A stretch of DNA of 64,000 bases from Sparassis latifolia (GCA_018466975.1 CM031555.1:806001-870000), one strand, 5' to 3'; counted from the stretch's first letter, positions 38,247 to 50,020 are shown. The notes: generated from the sequence alone by a model not told the origin. Numbers and translations: made by a program.

Positions 38247-39150
38247 TCAGTATACAACACGAGCGCGGAGAGGATACAGGTGGTGATAGACTTCAGGTCG
38301 GTAAAACGTCATATGTAGTGTCCGAACGAGACGGTGAGCCTCCGATATGGATGCCGTGCGGACGAGATGCCGCGATGTGAAAGCCAACTTCTGATAGACT
38401 CCCCTGCAAGGTGCATGAAAAACTCCCGTTAGCACAGCCGCAGGGATTGCTCCAAATGCGCCAAGATGAACTAAAAATGAAGCACTCACACATCCATCTT
38501 GACGACTTCCTTCTTGCCGCCCTCAGAGCCTGCGAGCTTGTATCCCTTGAGGAACTCCCTCAGCGCCTCCGCAGTCATCCTGCCCGGAAGCCCCGACATT
38601 ACTACGTTCTTCCCCTGGCTGGTGAGGCCCCCCGCTGGTCCGTTGCCAGTGATAATACCCCGCTCGGCTGCCTCTGCGCGGCCCTTGATGCCCCTTGTGC
38701 GGTCTGGGCGACCACCTGTGGGATCTTGGGAGGGATATGAGTAGATTTGACTGCCGCCAACTACGGCATTTTTGAGGTTCTTCAGGCTTGACTGGAGGTA
38801 GAGGGGACTGTGCAGCTCGATGAAGGCCTTCTGTGTGGGGATGAGCCGGAAATAATCTATTGAGACTAGAGGAGCGCATAAGATGAAGACCGACGAACGT
38901 GCAGCACACAGCGGAGGACGTACCGGACGCGACATCCACCTTAGCTTTTAGGCATGCCCGGCGAACATCAGCTGGTAAAGCGGAACGTGGAAGACCGTGG
39001 ACTACGATGAACCGCCTGCTGTCGGGAGCGACTGCACGAGGGTGAAAAGTCGACACACGGTGAGTCCGAAAGGTATTCACCTTCTCTGGAAGCCCGACCA
39101 GCAGCTTCACGGGTGGACTGGAAGACCCTGGTGATCCCTGGGGTCGCCAT
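38247..39150 (-). CDS. RRM-like RNA-binding protein
   Basis: Four exons from the ATG at 39148-39150 (MATPGITRVFQSTREAAG) to TGA at 38247 join in frame. Two weak RNA-recognition folds are suggested: one at FIVVHGLPRSALPADVRRAC to TQKAFIELHSP, the second at GKNVVMSGLPGRMTAEALREFL to SISEAHRLVRTLHMTFYRP. In each, a beta-strand with aromatic or glycine residues is followed by a helix. A linker contains YPSQDPTGGRPDRTRG. The basic N-terminus could be a mitochondrial presequence, but that is inference. I do not recognise a named orthologue. The intron after KMD needs donor GT|GTGAGT to keep the conserved C-terminal frame. Confidence 0.65.
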
Positions 39151-40320
39151 GTCGAGACGATCTAGGGTCAGACTTTGCGACGAGTGCACAAGTCACGCCC
39201 GAGTCGGAAGATGCCGGATATTGTGGGAAAGCGCTAAGGTTGGGCTCACTCCACCGTGACCGGCTGTGACATCTTGGATACGGTTGGCCTCAGGCTGGAG
39301 AGTGTACGTTACGTGTAAAACTAACTACAACTTCAATTCTATAGCTACCAAAAATTCAAAACAATTATGGTTGTTAGAATGGGCAATTGTGCCCTCCACA
39401 AATTGCCTTTAGATTTTGAATGGTTTATTCGAATTTGCATCACGCTGTGTAACGTTGTTCACGTGACATTGGAGGATACGACGGCTGCGAACCCCAGCTA
39501 CGCCGGGAGGTTGACCTCGCCTCTCCTGACTCTTCCTGGCTGCTCTGGGCTATCTTGTCGCCATCGCCGCACCTGGGCTGCGCCTTGATTGCGTGAAGAA
39601 TGGCAGAAGAGGGTATCTTCTGTGAACACTCAGCACGAGTTCTCCGTGCGCCTGGAGCCCTGTTTACGAGCTGATCTGCCGTCACGCACGTTGAGACTAA
39701 GCTCTGCGCGCCTCGGCTGGATCTTCCCTGCTCCTCGTGTTCTCTGGTAATGGCTGCTTACTGGAATATATTGCCCTCGGATCTGTTGTGAGGTGATAGC
39801 GGAAGCGCGCGTATGGTGGAATGACATCGGCCGGCGTCATAGCATGGCTTGGAAGGATCGAGAAGAGGGTTAGCTTGCGTTGTATTCGGCGGGCGAGCGG
39901 ACTCGGATGCATTCAGCGCTGCCGAGTGGTTACAACTTGGCCTGGATCTGGTCCCAGCCAATGGGGAGAGTGCCCGATACGATCGGCGCACGAATAGGAC
40001 GCACGATCCTCGCTTCTTTCGTCTGCCTCCTTGTCGGCGCATTCGGGATTTCCCTTCTGGGACGCTCTTCTGACGTCACGACCCGCCTTACTCAGGAGGC
40101 CGGTCGTTGGCCAGTCCCAGCACACGCCTCTTCTCTATCTTCTCCAATGACTAAGGCGGCCTCTCCCCTCCTGTCTCATGATCCTCGAACGCTCATTCGG
40201 CATATATAAACTGGCTTTCCGACTCTCTCCCTCTCCTCTCATCCATTCCGACTCTCACCATCGGGTCGCACGTTTTCTATTCACGACTTTTAACGACAAC
40301 CCAATACACTTTCAACCGCA
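39151..40320. other. Intergenic region
   Basis: About 1.2 kb without a recognisable gene. The right half (after 40000) is probably the promoter and 5' leader of the opsin-related gene; a TATATAAAC sequence lies at 40202-40210, about 110 bp before its ATG. Confidence 0.5.
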
Positions 40321-41330
40321 ATGGGTAACAAGGCGCTCCAAATCAATCCCCCCAACGCCAACATCAACCTCTCCACTCATGGCTCCGACTGGTTGTGGGC
40401 CGTGTTTTCTATCATGGCCGTCTCCCTCCTCGTCGCAATCGTCGCCAACTTCCTCGTTAGCATCCCCTCCCTGACCCCTATCAAAGCATCTCTCTGATCT
40501 TTCGTCTCCAGAGACCATGGGGCACTCGTCTCTTCCACCAGATCGCTATCATAATCCTCACCACCGCCAGCATTTCCTACTTCGCCATGGCTTCCGATCT
40601 CGGTGCGACCCCGGTCAGGGTAGAGTTCCGCAAACACGGTGACAGCCCTACTCGCCAAGTCTGGGTAAGCTAATCGTCCATCCGTATGTGCTCAGCGTCT
40701 CATTTCGTCTTTTCAGTTCGTGCGGTACATCCAGTGGTTCATCACCTTCCCTCTGGTTGTCCTTGAGCTCTTGCTCACCACCGGTCTTCCCCTTTCCGAC
40801 GTTTTCACTGCCATCTTCATGTCCATAGTTGTCGTGGTCAGCGGTCTCGTCGGCTCTCTGGTGCCCAGCACCTACAAGTGGGGTTTCTACGTCTTTGGCG
40901 TGGTTGCCTTGTTCTACGTCTGGTATGTATCACCGAGTACGTTCGCTAAGACCGATTGCTCATACTGCCGCCTTTCAGGTACGTGCTGCTACTGCACGGC
41001 CCACGTGCGAGCTTTGCCGCAGACCTCCGCGCTGGTTACTTCATGTGCGCGGGCTGGCTGTCCTTCATCACCCTGCTCTACCCCATTTCCTGGGCGCTCT
41101 CTGAGGGCGGGAATGTCATAAAACCCACGTCCGAGATGATATTCTACGGCATCCTCGACCTCCTAGCAGGCCCGCTATTCCTTTGCGTGTTCCTCTTCAG
41201 TCTGCGCTCCGTCGACTACGCGGCATTCAGCCTGCAATCGGGCAAGTACTCAGGCACGGGTGGCGAAGCAGGTGCGGGTCCTGTTCGGCAGACAAAGGCG
41301 GCTGAGGCTGGCGCTGCTGCCCAAGCTTAA
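40321..41330 (+). CDS. Opsin-related seven-transmembrane protein (Hsp30/Yro2 type)
   Basis: Four exons join in frame (introns after VANFL, QVW and FYVW). Seven hydrophobic segments follow the microbial-rhodopsin pattern: DWLWAVFSIMAVSLLVAIVA, RLFHQIAIIILTTASISYFA, FVRYIQWFITFPLVVLELLL (the helix C RYxxW signature), then four more. The last helix reads FYGILDLLAGPLFLCVFLF. Rhodopsins that bind retinal have lysine at the A-K-P position here; this protein has glycine (AGP). It therefore belongs with the fungal opsin-related/Hsp30-Yro2-Mrh1 group, plasma-membrane proteins linked to stress responses and not light-driven pumps. The C-terminal tail is Gly/Ala-rich and cytosolic. Confidence 0.9.
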
Positions 41331-42289
41331 TTCCACTTACGCTTGCACCACCGACGTCTGCGAGAGAGTATCATGGCGAGGTGATGATTATCGACGAGAA
41401 GATATGATGACTCCCCCTTCCCGTTCCCACCATTTACTGTATCATATTTTCACGCCCTTTAATGTCTTCGCGCGTTCGCCCTTCCCCCCTTTTGCTCCAC
41501 GCACATCCTTGAATGGCTTTAATGATTTCTTTCTCGTGCGGCGTCGCCTGCTCATATTCCAAAGGCTTAGCCTTTACTACCGTTGTTGTAATGTGATTGA
41601 TTTGATTTCAATGCAATAGCTGTATTTGTATCCATTCGTCGCTGTTGTTAATGCTTTCATCAAAACTTCGTAGAAATGGAGATTATTTTTGTTTTCGTGC
41701 GCGCCGCAGAGCAGGCGGTTTTGCGACGCTGTGTGATGTCCCATACTCAGTACGTCGCCCATGCCTCCTACGGTTTTGGTCATTCCGTGCGGCTTCAGAT
41801 TTCGTAGGCGTCTTTTATGCAGTTTGCTCGAGCTTGCACGATGAACGGATGAGTATTGGCAGAGCCCTTATTTTCTGCATGTCGCGCTGCAGTCGAGAGC
41901 GATCAGCGTCCGGCGCCGTGTTGGCGTGGCACAGGCATGCGTCCAATTATAAGGCATAGTATTCGTACCGGCCGCGCGACGCTCTCCGATAAAACCTACA
42001 AGGAAACTACCGTAACACAATCGTAAAAACGCATGTCGGTCCCAAGTCGTACCGCTGATAACAAATCCGAAGAGAAGGACCGAAGAACCTATCCGATAAC
42101 GGGGTCTGTATGAAATGCGTGGCCACGGGAACGCTAACAGAGAAGCACAAGCATCAAGAAGAATGGCGCGAAACCAGGCGAGCATCGGCGGTTTGTCAAT
42201 GCGGATTAGAAATGCAGCCACAGGAAAACAGAAGGTGGCAATGCGTGTGCGTTACACTGGGCCGCCATACAGATTGCAGGGTCGCAGGA
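41331..42289. other. Intergenic region, partly within tandem duplication unit 1
   Basis: Its right half (from about 41745) is duplicated at about 44015-44567, downstream of the second dehydrogenase. No gene is recognised. Confidence 0.5.
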
Positions 42290-43680
42290 TCACGCGAGGT
42301 ACTCCCCCACGACCGCAAGGACCTTCGGGGAGACGCCGCCCAGGATCTCGAGCAGCTCGGCCTACGTAACCCGGAGCAACACAATATCAGCATCAGAGCA
42401 CCACCACGGAGCGGCGCAGACTCACCCAGAGGCGCTCCTGCAGCGCGGCGCCCTCGGGGCTGAGCACGTAGTCGCTGACTTCGGTGATCTGCTGGTGCCA
42501 GACGAACGCACCGCGCAGGTCGTCCTCGCGCTCCTGCCCGCCGACGCACGCCCAGACGAGCTCGCGGCTGCCCTCCTCGGCGGTGTGCGCGAACGTGCGG
42601 AAAATGACATAGCGCACGCACGAGGCAATGAATCCCTCCGGCTCCTTCTGCCCGAGTTCGGTCGCGCAGAGGCCGGGATTCACGGCAGTGACGAGCACGG
42701 GCGTGGAGGGCGGGAGGTGGGCGTTGAGCGCGCGGACGAAGAACACGTCAAAGACTGGGTAGGTTCTCAGCGCTGGGCTCTGAACGATGGAAGCACGGGA
42801 GACACGCACGCTTGGAGACAGCGTATCTGTTCATCACCGCATTCCTGTGACCTATCCATTAGCACCGGATTTAGCAGAGGGAGAACGACCGCGCGTACAT
42901 GGAAGAGTAGGACTCGGGGGTGTTGAGGGTCTCGAAGACCTTCGGGCTGTCCAGCGCCGCCTTGTCCACACTGGCGAAGTAGTGGATATCGCTGGCGACA
43001 ACCACCAGGCGAGGCGTCGTCGAGAATTCCCGGGCGGTGTGCACGAGCCGTGGAAGCAGGAGGATGCATAGAAGGAACGTCGCGAGGTCGTTCACCTGCA
43101 ACCTGATGTAAACGCATCAGCTAGGATGCGATGTGGGAGTGCGCTAGAAGTGGGGACGCACGTCGACTCCCAGCCATCTGATGTCGTTTCGTATTTGCTT
43201 CCAGTGATACCTGCGTTGGCGAGCAGGATGTCCAGGCGCCCGCCGTCTTTCTCAAACTTGTCCACAAACTCAAGGACGGATGAAAACCTGCTGAGGTCAA
43301 GCAGCCATAACTCCGATTTCTTGTACCCTGTAGCTTCTTCGATCTCTACCAGCTCTTCAGTCAGGCGGACTGTCGTGAAACGACTGGAACGAGACCTTAC
43401 TGGTAATAGCAGCGTTCCCCTTCGCTTCGTTCCTGCAAGCCAAGATGAGCCGCGCAGGGTTCATCTCTGCAAAATGTTTGGCGGCTTCGAAGCCGACGCC
43501 CACGTTGGCACCGATGACCATAACGGTCTTCCCGGAGAGGTCTGTTGTGACTACCGGAGCTTTGGGCTTGAGCTGGGCGCGCATGACGCCGAAGAATGAC
43601 AACTTCATGGTGGTCCAAGCAGTGTGTAAGAAGTACCTGCAGTTAGAAAATAGCTGTGGGGAGCGGCCATAAGTATATAT
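41745..43680. repeat. Tandem duplication unit 1 (SDR gene with flanks)
   Basis: About 1.94 kb including the SDR gene, its 3' flank and its short promoter is repeated in the same orientation at about 44015-45957. Similarity is visible across exons, introns and flanks (for example GTGTTGGCGTGGCACAG in both), so the event copied genomic DNA. Confidence 0.85.
42290..43608 (-). CDS. Short-chain dehydrogenase/reductase, copy 1
   Basis: This is an SDR of the retinol-dehydrogenase-like type often found in fungi. Six exons join in frame. The cofactor motif reads IGANVGVG, with Ile where the family and copy 2 have Thr (TGxxxGxG). The structural motif is LLANAGI, the catalytic Ser lies in VVVASDIHYFA, and the active-site YxxxK is YAVSK. 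It starts MKLSFFGVMRAQLKPKAP and ends VVGEYLA. The substrate cannot be deduced. It is a tandem paralogue of the gene at 44568-45884. The Thr-to-Ile change could alter cofactor binding, so copy 1 may be diverging. Confidence 0.88.
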
Positions 43681-44014
43681 CCTCAGCAACGGCCTGCCTG
43701 CTACGCGTCTCGACGGCTGTAAGGACTTCAAGTTCTTGGCGCGACGCGCAGCTTGGCCGAGGCACGGTGACGTATCGCGTTCAGTCACCTGACCAAACTG
43801 TATACTTACGTGAGCGAACACGCTACATAGAGTCTGAGTACCCGGTACCCGGCAGCGACAAATAAATTTCTTTAGCCTACTACGGGCTATATACGAACAA
43901 GGATAATGCATTTCCTGTGGAGGAATCTGCACAAGAAACCGTCATGAAAGGAATCACTTCCTCTCACTGTCACGAGCCTATCCTGCAGCCTGGCATCGTG
44001 AAATGCCTGAAGTG
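43681..44014. other. Spacer between duplication units
   Basis: No gene. Part of it (about 43700-43830, with CACCTGACCAA and TTACGTGAGCGA) reappears at about 46790-46860, to the right of unit 2. Confidence 0.55.
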
Positions 44015-45957
44015 CCATGTCTCCTACAATTTTGGCCATTCCGTTCAGCTAAAGACTTCGTAGGCATCTTTTGTGATAGATCTGCTCAAGCTTGGACGAC
44101 CGTGAACGGATGAGTGTTGGCCGAGCCCCCCATTTTTCTCCATGTCACACTGAAGTCAATCACTTCTGCGCCGTGTTGGCGTGGCACAGACATGCGCCAA
44201 ATTCTAAGGCATAGAATTCGTACCGGCCCCGCGACGCTCTCCGATAAAACGTACAAGGAAACTACCGTAACACCACAGCACGAATATTCGTCAAAACGCA
44301 TGTCGATCCCAAGTCGTACCGCTGAGAACAAATCCGAAGAGAAGGACCGAAGAACCTATCCGATGACGGGGTCTGTGTGCAATGCGTGATTCATGGGTGG
44401 CCACAGGGAATGCTAGCAAAGAAGCACAATCATCAAGAAGAATGGCGCGAAACCAGGTGAGCATCGGCGGTTTGTCAACGCAGATTAGAAATGCGGTCAC
44501 AGGAAAACATAAGGCTGCAATGCATGTGCGTTACACTGGGTCGCCATACGGATTACAGGTTGCAAGATCACGCGAGGTACTCCCCCACGATCGCAGGGAC
44601 CTTTGGGGAAACGCCGCCCAGGATCTCGAGCAGCTCGTTCTACGTAACCCAGAGCAACACAATATCAGCATCGCACCACCACCAATCGGCGGCGCAAACT
44701 CACCCAGAGGCGCTCCTGCAGTGCGGCACCCTCGGGGCTGAGCACGTAGTCGCTGACTTCGGTGATCTGCTGGTGCCAGACGAACGCACCCCGCAAATCG
44801 TCCTCGCGCTCCTGCCCGCCGACGCACGCCCAGACGAGCTCGCGGCTGCCCTCCTCGGCAGTGTGCGCGAACGTGCGGAAAATGACATAGCGCACGCACG
44901 AGGCAATGAATCCCTCCGGCTCCTTCTGCCCGAGTTCGGTCGCGCAGAGGCCGGAAGTCACAGCAGTGACCAGGACGGGCGTGGAGGGCGGGAGGTGGGC
45001 GTTGAGCGCGCGGACGAAGAACACGCCAAATACTGGGTGGGTTCTCAGCGCTGGGCTCTGAATGATGGAAGCACGGAAAGCACGCACACTTGGAGACAGC
45101 GTATCTGTTCAACATCGCACTCCTGGGACCCGTTGATCAGCACCGGATTTAACAGAGGATGAACAGCCGTGCGTACATAGAAGAGCAGAACTCGGGGCGG
45201 CTGAGGGTCTCAAAGACCTTCGGGCTGTCTAGTGCCGCCTTGTCCACATTGGCGAAGTAGTGGACATCGCTGGCGACAACCACCAGGCGAGGCGTCGTCG
45301 AGAATTCCCGGGCGGTGTGCACGAGCCGCGGAAGCAGGAGGATGCATAGAAGGAACGTCGCGAGGCCGTTCACCTGCAACCTGATGTAAACGCATCAGTT
45401 AGGATGCGATGTGGGAGTGTGCTAGGTGGGGACGCACGTCGACTCCCATCCATCTGATGTCGTTTCGTACTTGCTTCCGCTGATACCTGCGTTGGCGAGC
45501 AGGATGTCCAGGCGCCCGCCGTCTTTCTCAAACTTGTCCACAAACTCAAGGACGGATGAAAACCTGCTGAGGTCAAGCAGCCACAGCTCCGACTTCTTGT
45601 ACCCTGTAGCTTCTTCGATCTCTGCGCAACTCTTCAGTCAAGCGAACTGTCATGAAGCGACTGAACGAGATCTTACTGGCAATGGCAGCGTTGCCCTTTA
45701 CTTCGTTCCTGCAAACCAAGATGAGCCGCCCAGGATTCATCTCTGCGATGTGTTTGGTGGCTTCAAAGCCGATGCCAATGTTCGCGCCGGTTACCACAAC
45801 GGTCTTCCCGGAGAGGTCTGTTGTGACTATTGGAGCTTTGGGCTTGAGCTGGGCGCGCATGACGCTGAAGAATGATAACTTCATGGTGGTCCACACAGTG
45901 TGGAAGTACTTGCAGTTAGACAAGGAAGAACAGTTGGGAGAGCGGCCATAAGTATAG
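44015..45957. repeat. Tandem duplication unit 2 (SDR gene with flanks)
   Basis: Second copy of the unit at 41745-43680, same orientation, diverged by scattered substitutions and small indels in introns and flanks. Confidence 0.85.
44568..45884 (-). CDS. Short-chain dehydrogenase/reductase, copy 2
   Basis: Tandem paralogue of the preceding SDR with the same six-exon structure. It starts MKLSFFSVMRAQLKPKAP and has a canonical cofactor motif TGANIGIG, LLANAGI, catalytic Ser in VVVASDVHYFA, and YAVSK. In intron 1 an extra base moves the apparent acceptor to CGCAG, which still gives AAIAKIEEATGY in frame. Near the C-terminus it reads NELLEILGGVSPKVPAIV. Coding differences from copy 1 are mostly conservative. 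No breaks were found, so both copies look functional. The substrate is unknown. Confidence 0.88.
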
Positions 45958-46904
45958 AAGTACTAAGTTTACCCTCCTCCAGGAACTGGAGGAGTGTTTT
46001 GTCAAGTGCACTACGTCCGCAAGCTTCGATGAACCGGAGTATGTAATACATGTGAATTCGTAAATAAAACTGAGTCCACGAGTCCATGACAGAATGACTC
46101 ATTACACCGCCATTTGGGCTAAAGCTCGGGTAGATTGTCTACTTCGTACTTCTCGACCGGCAATGCCTCGGACAATCTATCAATGCAAGTGGATTGCAGA
46201 GATGGAATCTTAATGAACATCAAATGTCCATCATGCTGCATAGGTGGACAATGGTTTAACTGCAATGAGTGAGACTGAAGAAGAGATGTTGTAAACTTGC
46301 TTTTTCACTCCTTAAGTGGCAGTGAAAGTTATGCTGAATTCTTGTTGACTCCTATATGATTCCGTCCCTTCTCTCACTCATAGGGATCATTTTGTAGTCT
46401 GCCTACGGGAGACTATGTTGACTCACTGCTTTGTGTTGTGTCCTTAGAATACTTGCAACACCCTAATATCAGAGGGAGTTCTGGACCAGCCAGCCGCTAC
46501 CAGCGCTGGGTGTGCTTCGGAAGCAGCGCTTCCTTCGGAACCCGAGCCTGCTGATGCACATGAAGAGAGCCAGTCGCAATGATGACGTGTTAATATAGCT
46601 ACTTTTACGACATCCTGTACTTTATACTATGACCCACAATTCACTCTAACTCACCTCTCATAGGACTGATTTTGTAGTCTGGCTTTGGGAGACCAAACCT
46701 GAGCCCAAAACCGGACATTTGGGGTTGGGGACCGGCGCTCGATCGTGCCGCTACGATTGAATCGAGGGACGGCGTTGAAATCATGATGTTGCTACGCGTC
46801 TCGATCGCGTTCGGTCACCTGACCAAGTCCTATGCTTACGTGAGCGAGATTGCCTTGCACGCTGTTGCCACACCACCACCACCACCACTATCACCACCAT
46901 CACC
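45958..46904. other. Intergenic segment with possible insertion
   Basis: About 830 bp (45958-46790) separate duplication unit 2 from sequence (about 46790-46860) that flanks unit 1 directly. The segment carries two imperfect copies of a roughly 40-bp direct repeat containing ATTTTGTAGTCTG and GGGAGAC (about 46376-46416 and 46657-46701). No ORF is recognised. The final 100 bp is probably the SNRNP27 promoter and leader. Confidence 0.5.
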
Positions 46905-47923
46905 ATGTCGTCTCGCCATGACTACCGCCGACGCGACCGTAGTTGGGAGCGCGACGATCGAGACAGATACCGAGAAAGGGCCAGGGACAGGGACAGAGGT
47001 AGGTATCGCGATGCACCCGTACCTCGGAGAAGCAGGTCTAGAAGTCCGCCGCGCAGAGGAGACAGACCGAAAGACAGAGATGTGAGAGACAGAGACAGAC
47101 GCGGTCCAGGTGCGTTTCGTACTACGTGTAGAAGTTCCGGAAGCACTGAACCGACCCTCGTCGTGTGGCGCAGACCGTAGAGATCATGGGCGCAACGACA
47201 GAAGTGAGCGAGACAGACGAGACGCCAAGGGAAGGGACGACAGAGACCAGCGAGATGTCAAAGATGTGCGCGAGGCTCGGCGAGAGTATATCCCAAAGGC
47301 TCGGGAAACAGAGCGGGAGGCTGCGCGGAATAGAGATAAGGACGCGAGACTCCCCCATGAACAGGACGGGCCATCCGAGGAGAAGCTTGCCGTAGGTGAA
47401 CCTGACGCCAGAGACTCTCGGTCAGGTGGGTATACTGTTTCTCTCTGTTCTAAATGAACGCTCACATTTGAAAATCTCAGCCCCTCCGGGTTCAGAGGAA
47501 TCGCCAAACTCACATTCACAAGAAGACTCAACGGTACCTCCAGAAGAGGGTGAAGAAGACGAAGTCATGGATGCAACGAATGATGACGACGTTGCCATGA
47601 TGGCAATGCTGGGGATGAGTGGCTTTGGCTCTACCAAGGTCGGTGACGGTCCTTCATGACTCGTACGATACTTACTCCACGGCAAAATATTCACCAGGGT
47701 AAGCACGTAGAAGGCAACCAGGAAGGTAGTGTTCAAATCAAGAAGATGCGTACATGGCGCCAATACATGAATCGGTAAGTAACTATCAAACTTACTGCTG
47801 TGCTCGTGGCATGCTGACATTTTGTTCGACAGGCGCGGCGGCTTCAACAGGTTAGGTATCATTGCTAACAAGTGCATCTTTGTGCTTATCCTCTCTTGCA
47901 GGCCATTGGACAAGATCAAGTGA
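46905..47923 (+). CDS. SNRNP27: U4/U6.U5 tri-snRNP 27-kDa protein
   Basis: The N-terminal two thirds is a low-complexity Arg/Asp/Glu-rich region (RDRD, RRSRSRSPPRRGDR) of the kind found in splicing factors. The C-terminus holds the conserved SNRNP27 domain split over short exons: MMAMLGMSGFGSTK, GKHVEGNQEGSVQIKKMRTW, RQYMNRRGGFNRPLDKIK. The protein is part of the U4/U6.U5 tri-snRNP. At least five introns are present; three very short 3' exons carry the conserved end. The first introns fall in the RD-rich part and their exact borders are less sure. Confidence 0.9.
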
Positions 47924-48533
47924 TCTTCTGTCGACCCCCCAGACTCTCACCATTCATGTTACAGGTTGCTTCATGTTATTCTCCGCGGTTCGTGGCCGGC
48001 GAGTGTGTGTTATCAGTTAAGTCACACTTCCTTCGCGCTGCATACGTATAATCTATTCCCGATAAATGAGCAGAGCTCGTCCGTCCTCGGAAATGCGATA
48101 CGCGTTGAGCATGCGTACTCGCTCGATCTACATAGTGAGCATCTGCCGTTCACCGGTACACTACCTCCCCGTTTGCGGTGTATCATATATCCCGGTGTGC
48201 GTGCAGATCATCGCCACCATTGTGCCTGGCCTGTTGTGCGTGTCGACGAGTGACCTATATTTACATCTCGGACGTTCCTCGCTTGCGTGTTTTGGGTGAT
48301 CATCCAGGATCGTCCACGCATCAACAATGTATGTCATCCCGGAGGGTGTCCACGCCGTGAAAGTCCGATATTCATTCGACGAAAAGTAGTACAGATAGAA
48401 GAAGACTGGACCATGATACGGCGCATGCAATCGTAACATTACAGCGGTACGGGAAAGAGGGGAAAAGAGAGAACGAGGAAGTAGACCACAGTAAGTCGAT
48501 GCTCTAGAGTCTCAATTCCCAACGCAAGACTAC
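47924..48533. other. Convergent intergenic region
   Basis: Space between the 3' ends of SNRNP27 and eIF1. Nothing is recognised beyond probable 3' UTRs. Confidence 0.55.
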
Positions 48534-49059
48534 TCAGAACCCGTGCACCTTGATGGTGATCTTCGGGATACCCTCTTCGACGAGGAACGTGGATATCTTG
48601 AGTCGCTGATCACCTTGGAGCTGGATAACTTGTCCAGCCTCCTCATCATCTACGAGTGTTCCGTTGCAGGCAAATTCCTGGAGAAAAAGAAAACGATCGA
48701 GTTACGGTATGGAACAACACTAAGGCATCGCGATGTATGCGCACCTTCTTGAACGCCTTCAGAAGTTTCTTCGCATCATACTCTGTAAGCATGTGTCAGT
48801 AGGAAGGACGTCCAACAAACGAGCGAGAAGCGGACCCTTGGGCAAGCCCTGCAAAGTAGTCAGGGTCTTCCGGCCGTTCCGTTGCTGGATACGGATATGG
48901 ATGTAGTTCTGCTGAGACCCAACGTCGGCACTGCTGCTGAGAGGATCTCCTTCGTCTGCGAAGGGGTCTGCACGGATTGCACAAGCAGTCAGCGGGTGGC
49001 CCGATCGATAAGAGCGCAAAAGCACACTCACCGAAAGTGTTGAGGTTCTGCACGCTCAT
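48534..49059 (-). CDS. SUI1: Translation initiation factor eIF1 (SUI1)
   Basis: eIF1 binds the 40S subunit near the P site and enforces AUG selection. Exons give MSVQNLNTFDPFADEGD, then YIHIRIQQRNGRKTLTTLQG (RNA-binding basic loop), LPKGEYDAKKLLKAFKKEF, ACNGTLVDDEEAGQVIQLQG, DQRLKISTFLVEEGIPK and ITIKVHGF at the stop. Length (about 115 residues) is normal. Four exons are separated by short introns. It is divergent from the basic nuclear protein at 49352. Confidence 0.96.
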
Positions 49060-49351
49060 GCGACGGTCGGAAGAACAGATAGAGGGTGGGGAGAATTAAA
49101 GCTGAGTGGAGGTTTGTTTGTGTGGAGTTTTCAACGATTGAGGTGAGAGTTGAAGTTTGAGTGACGAGCTGACTGAGTCGACTTGTTCGGGACGTCTTCT
49201 TATAAGCAGGGCAGTACATTTGTGTCAACACTCTGTTACGTAAGCCCTGCTCTTGAATACATCGAAACCCCGCTTTCGCTTCCTTAGATTCTGAAGTCCT
49301 TTTGTCTCGACAAGGCGGTACGACATTGCGTCGTGCTGGCTCTTAAGCACG

Positions 49352-50020
49352 ATGTCGATGGCTGCTAAGGATGTAGAGAAGAGAAGGAGACCGCCCACTT
49401 TTCAACATCTGCCTGAGGATCGCGGTATGCGCATCCTTCGTTCAATTGTTGTTACGCTCACGCAGTGGACCATTATCACGTTGCCGCCTGCAGCTAAGAA
49501 GCTCAAACGTTCTTGGGTTGAGGTGCAGAAAGTCAAGAGCCGATGGAAGGCACAAAAGCGGAAGGAAGGCCTGATGACGGACAAGAAACGGAAACCATTG
49601 GAAGGGGAGACGGAGAACGGCGACGAAGTCTCTGAACACGAAGAGATGGAGGCATCTAGCTCAAAGGACAAAGATTGTTCAAGTGAAGACGAGGATGGGG
49701 ATGAAGACAACGTCTCAGTCGTCCCATCTCCGCGACCATTGCCTCCCAAGATGAAGCAGGAATACCACGGAGACGAGGCGGAAAAGCCGTCGTTGCGGGA
49801 GATGAATAGACAGGCCTATTCCCGCACTTCTCTACATACGCACAAGTCTCACCCCTTGCATCATCAGCGGGGAGCAGCAGATAAGACGATTGTCTATTCA
49901 GAGGGACGAGGGCAGGAAAGGGGGAGGGGAGGGGCGTCCAGGCTACGAGGGCGAGGTCAGCCTGATATGCGCCTACGGATGAATCTGATGCTGGAAAAAA
50001 TCAAACGTGATTTCAATTGA
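49352..50020 (+). CDS. Basic nuclear protein, possibly rRNA processing
   Basis: A 67-bp intron (about 49424-49490) fits well: splicing from GAGGATCGCG to CTAAGAAG gives LPEDRAKKLKRSWVEVQKVK followed by a Lys/Arg-rich stretch. Without splicing the frame stays open but inserts a hydrophobic block not expected here. The middle is a Glu/Asp/Ser-rich acidic stretch. The C-terminus has GRGRGGASRLRGRGQPDMRL and a final helix ending KIKRDFN. The layout (basic, acidic, Arg/Gly-rich) suggests a nucleolar or ribosome-biogenesis protein. I do not recognise a named family with certainty. Confidence 0.65.
   Translation: MSMAAKDVEKRRRPPTFQHLPEDRGMRILRSIVVTLTQWTIITLPPAAKKLKRSWVEVQKVKSRWKAQKRKEGLMTDKKRKPLEGETENGDEVSEHEEMEASSSKDKDCSSEDEDGDEDNVSVVPSPRPLPPKMKQEYHGDEAEKPSLREMNRQAYSRTSLHTHKSHPLHHQRGAADKTIVYSEGRGQERGRGGASRLRGRGQPDMRLRMNLMLEKIKRDFN

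Noticed and set aside
40321..41330. Light-driven rhodopsin
   Set aside because: The retinal-binding lysine position is glycine.
49424..49490. Hydrophobic segment in the basic nuclear protein
   Set aside because: It comes from translating a probable intron; splicing gives a continuous conserved-looking basic region.
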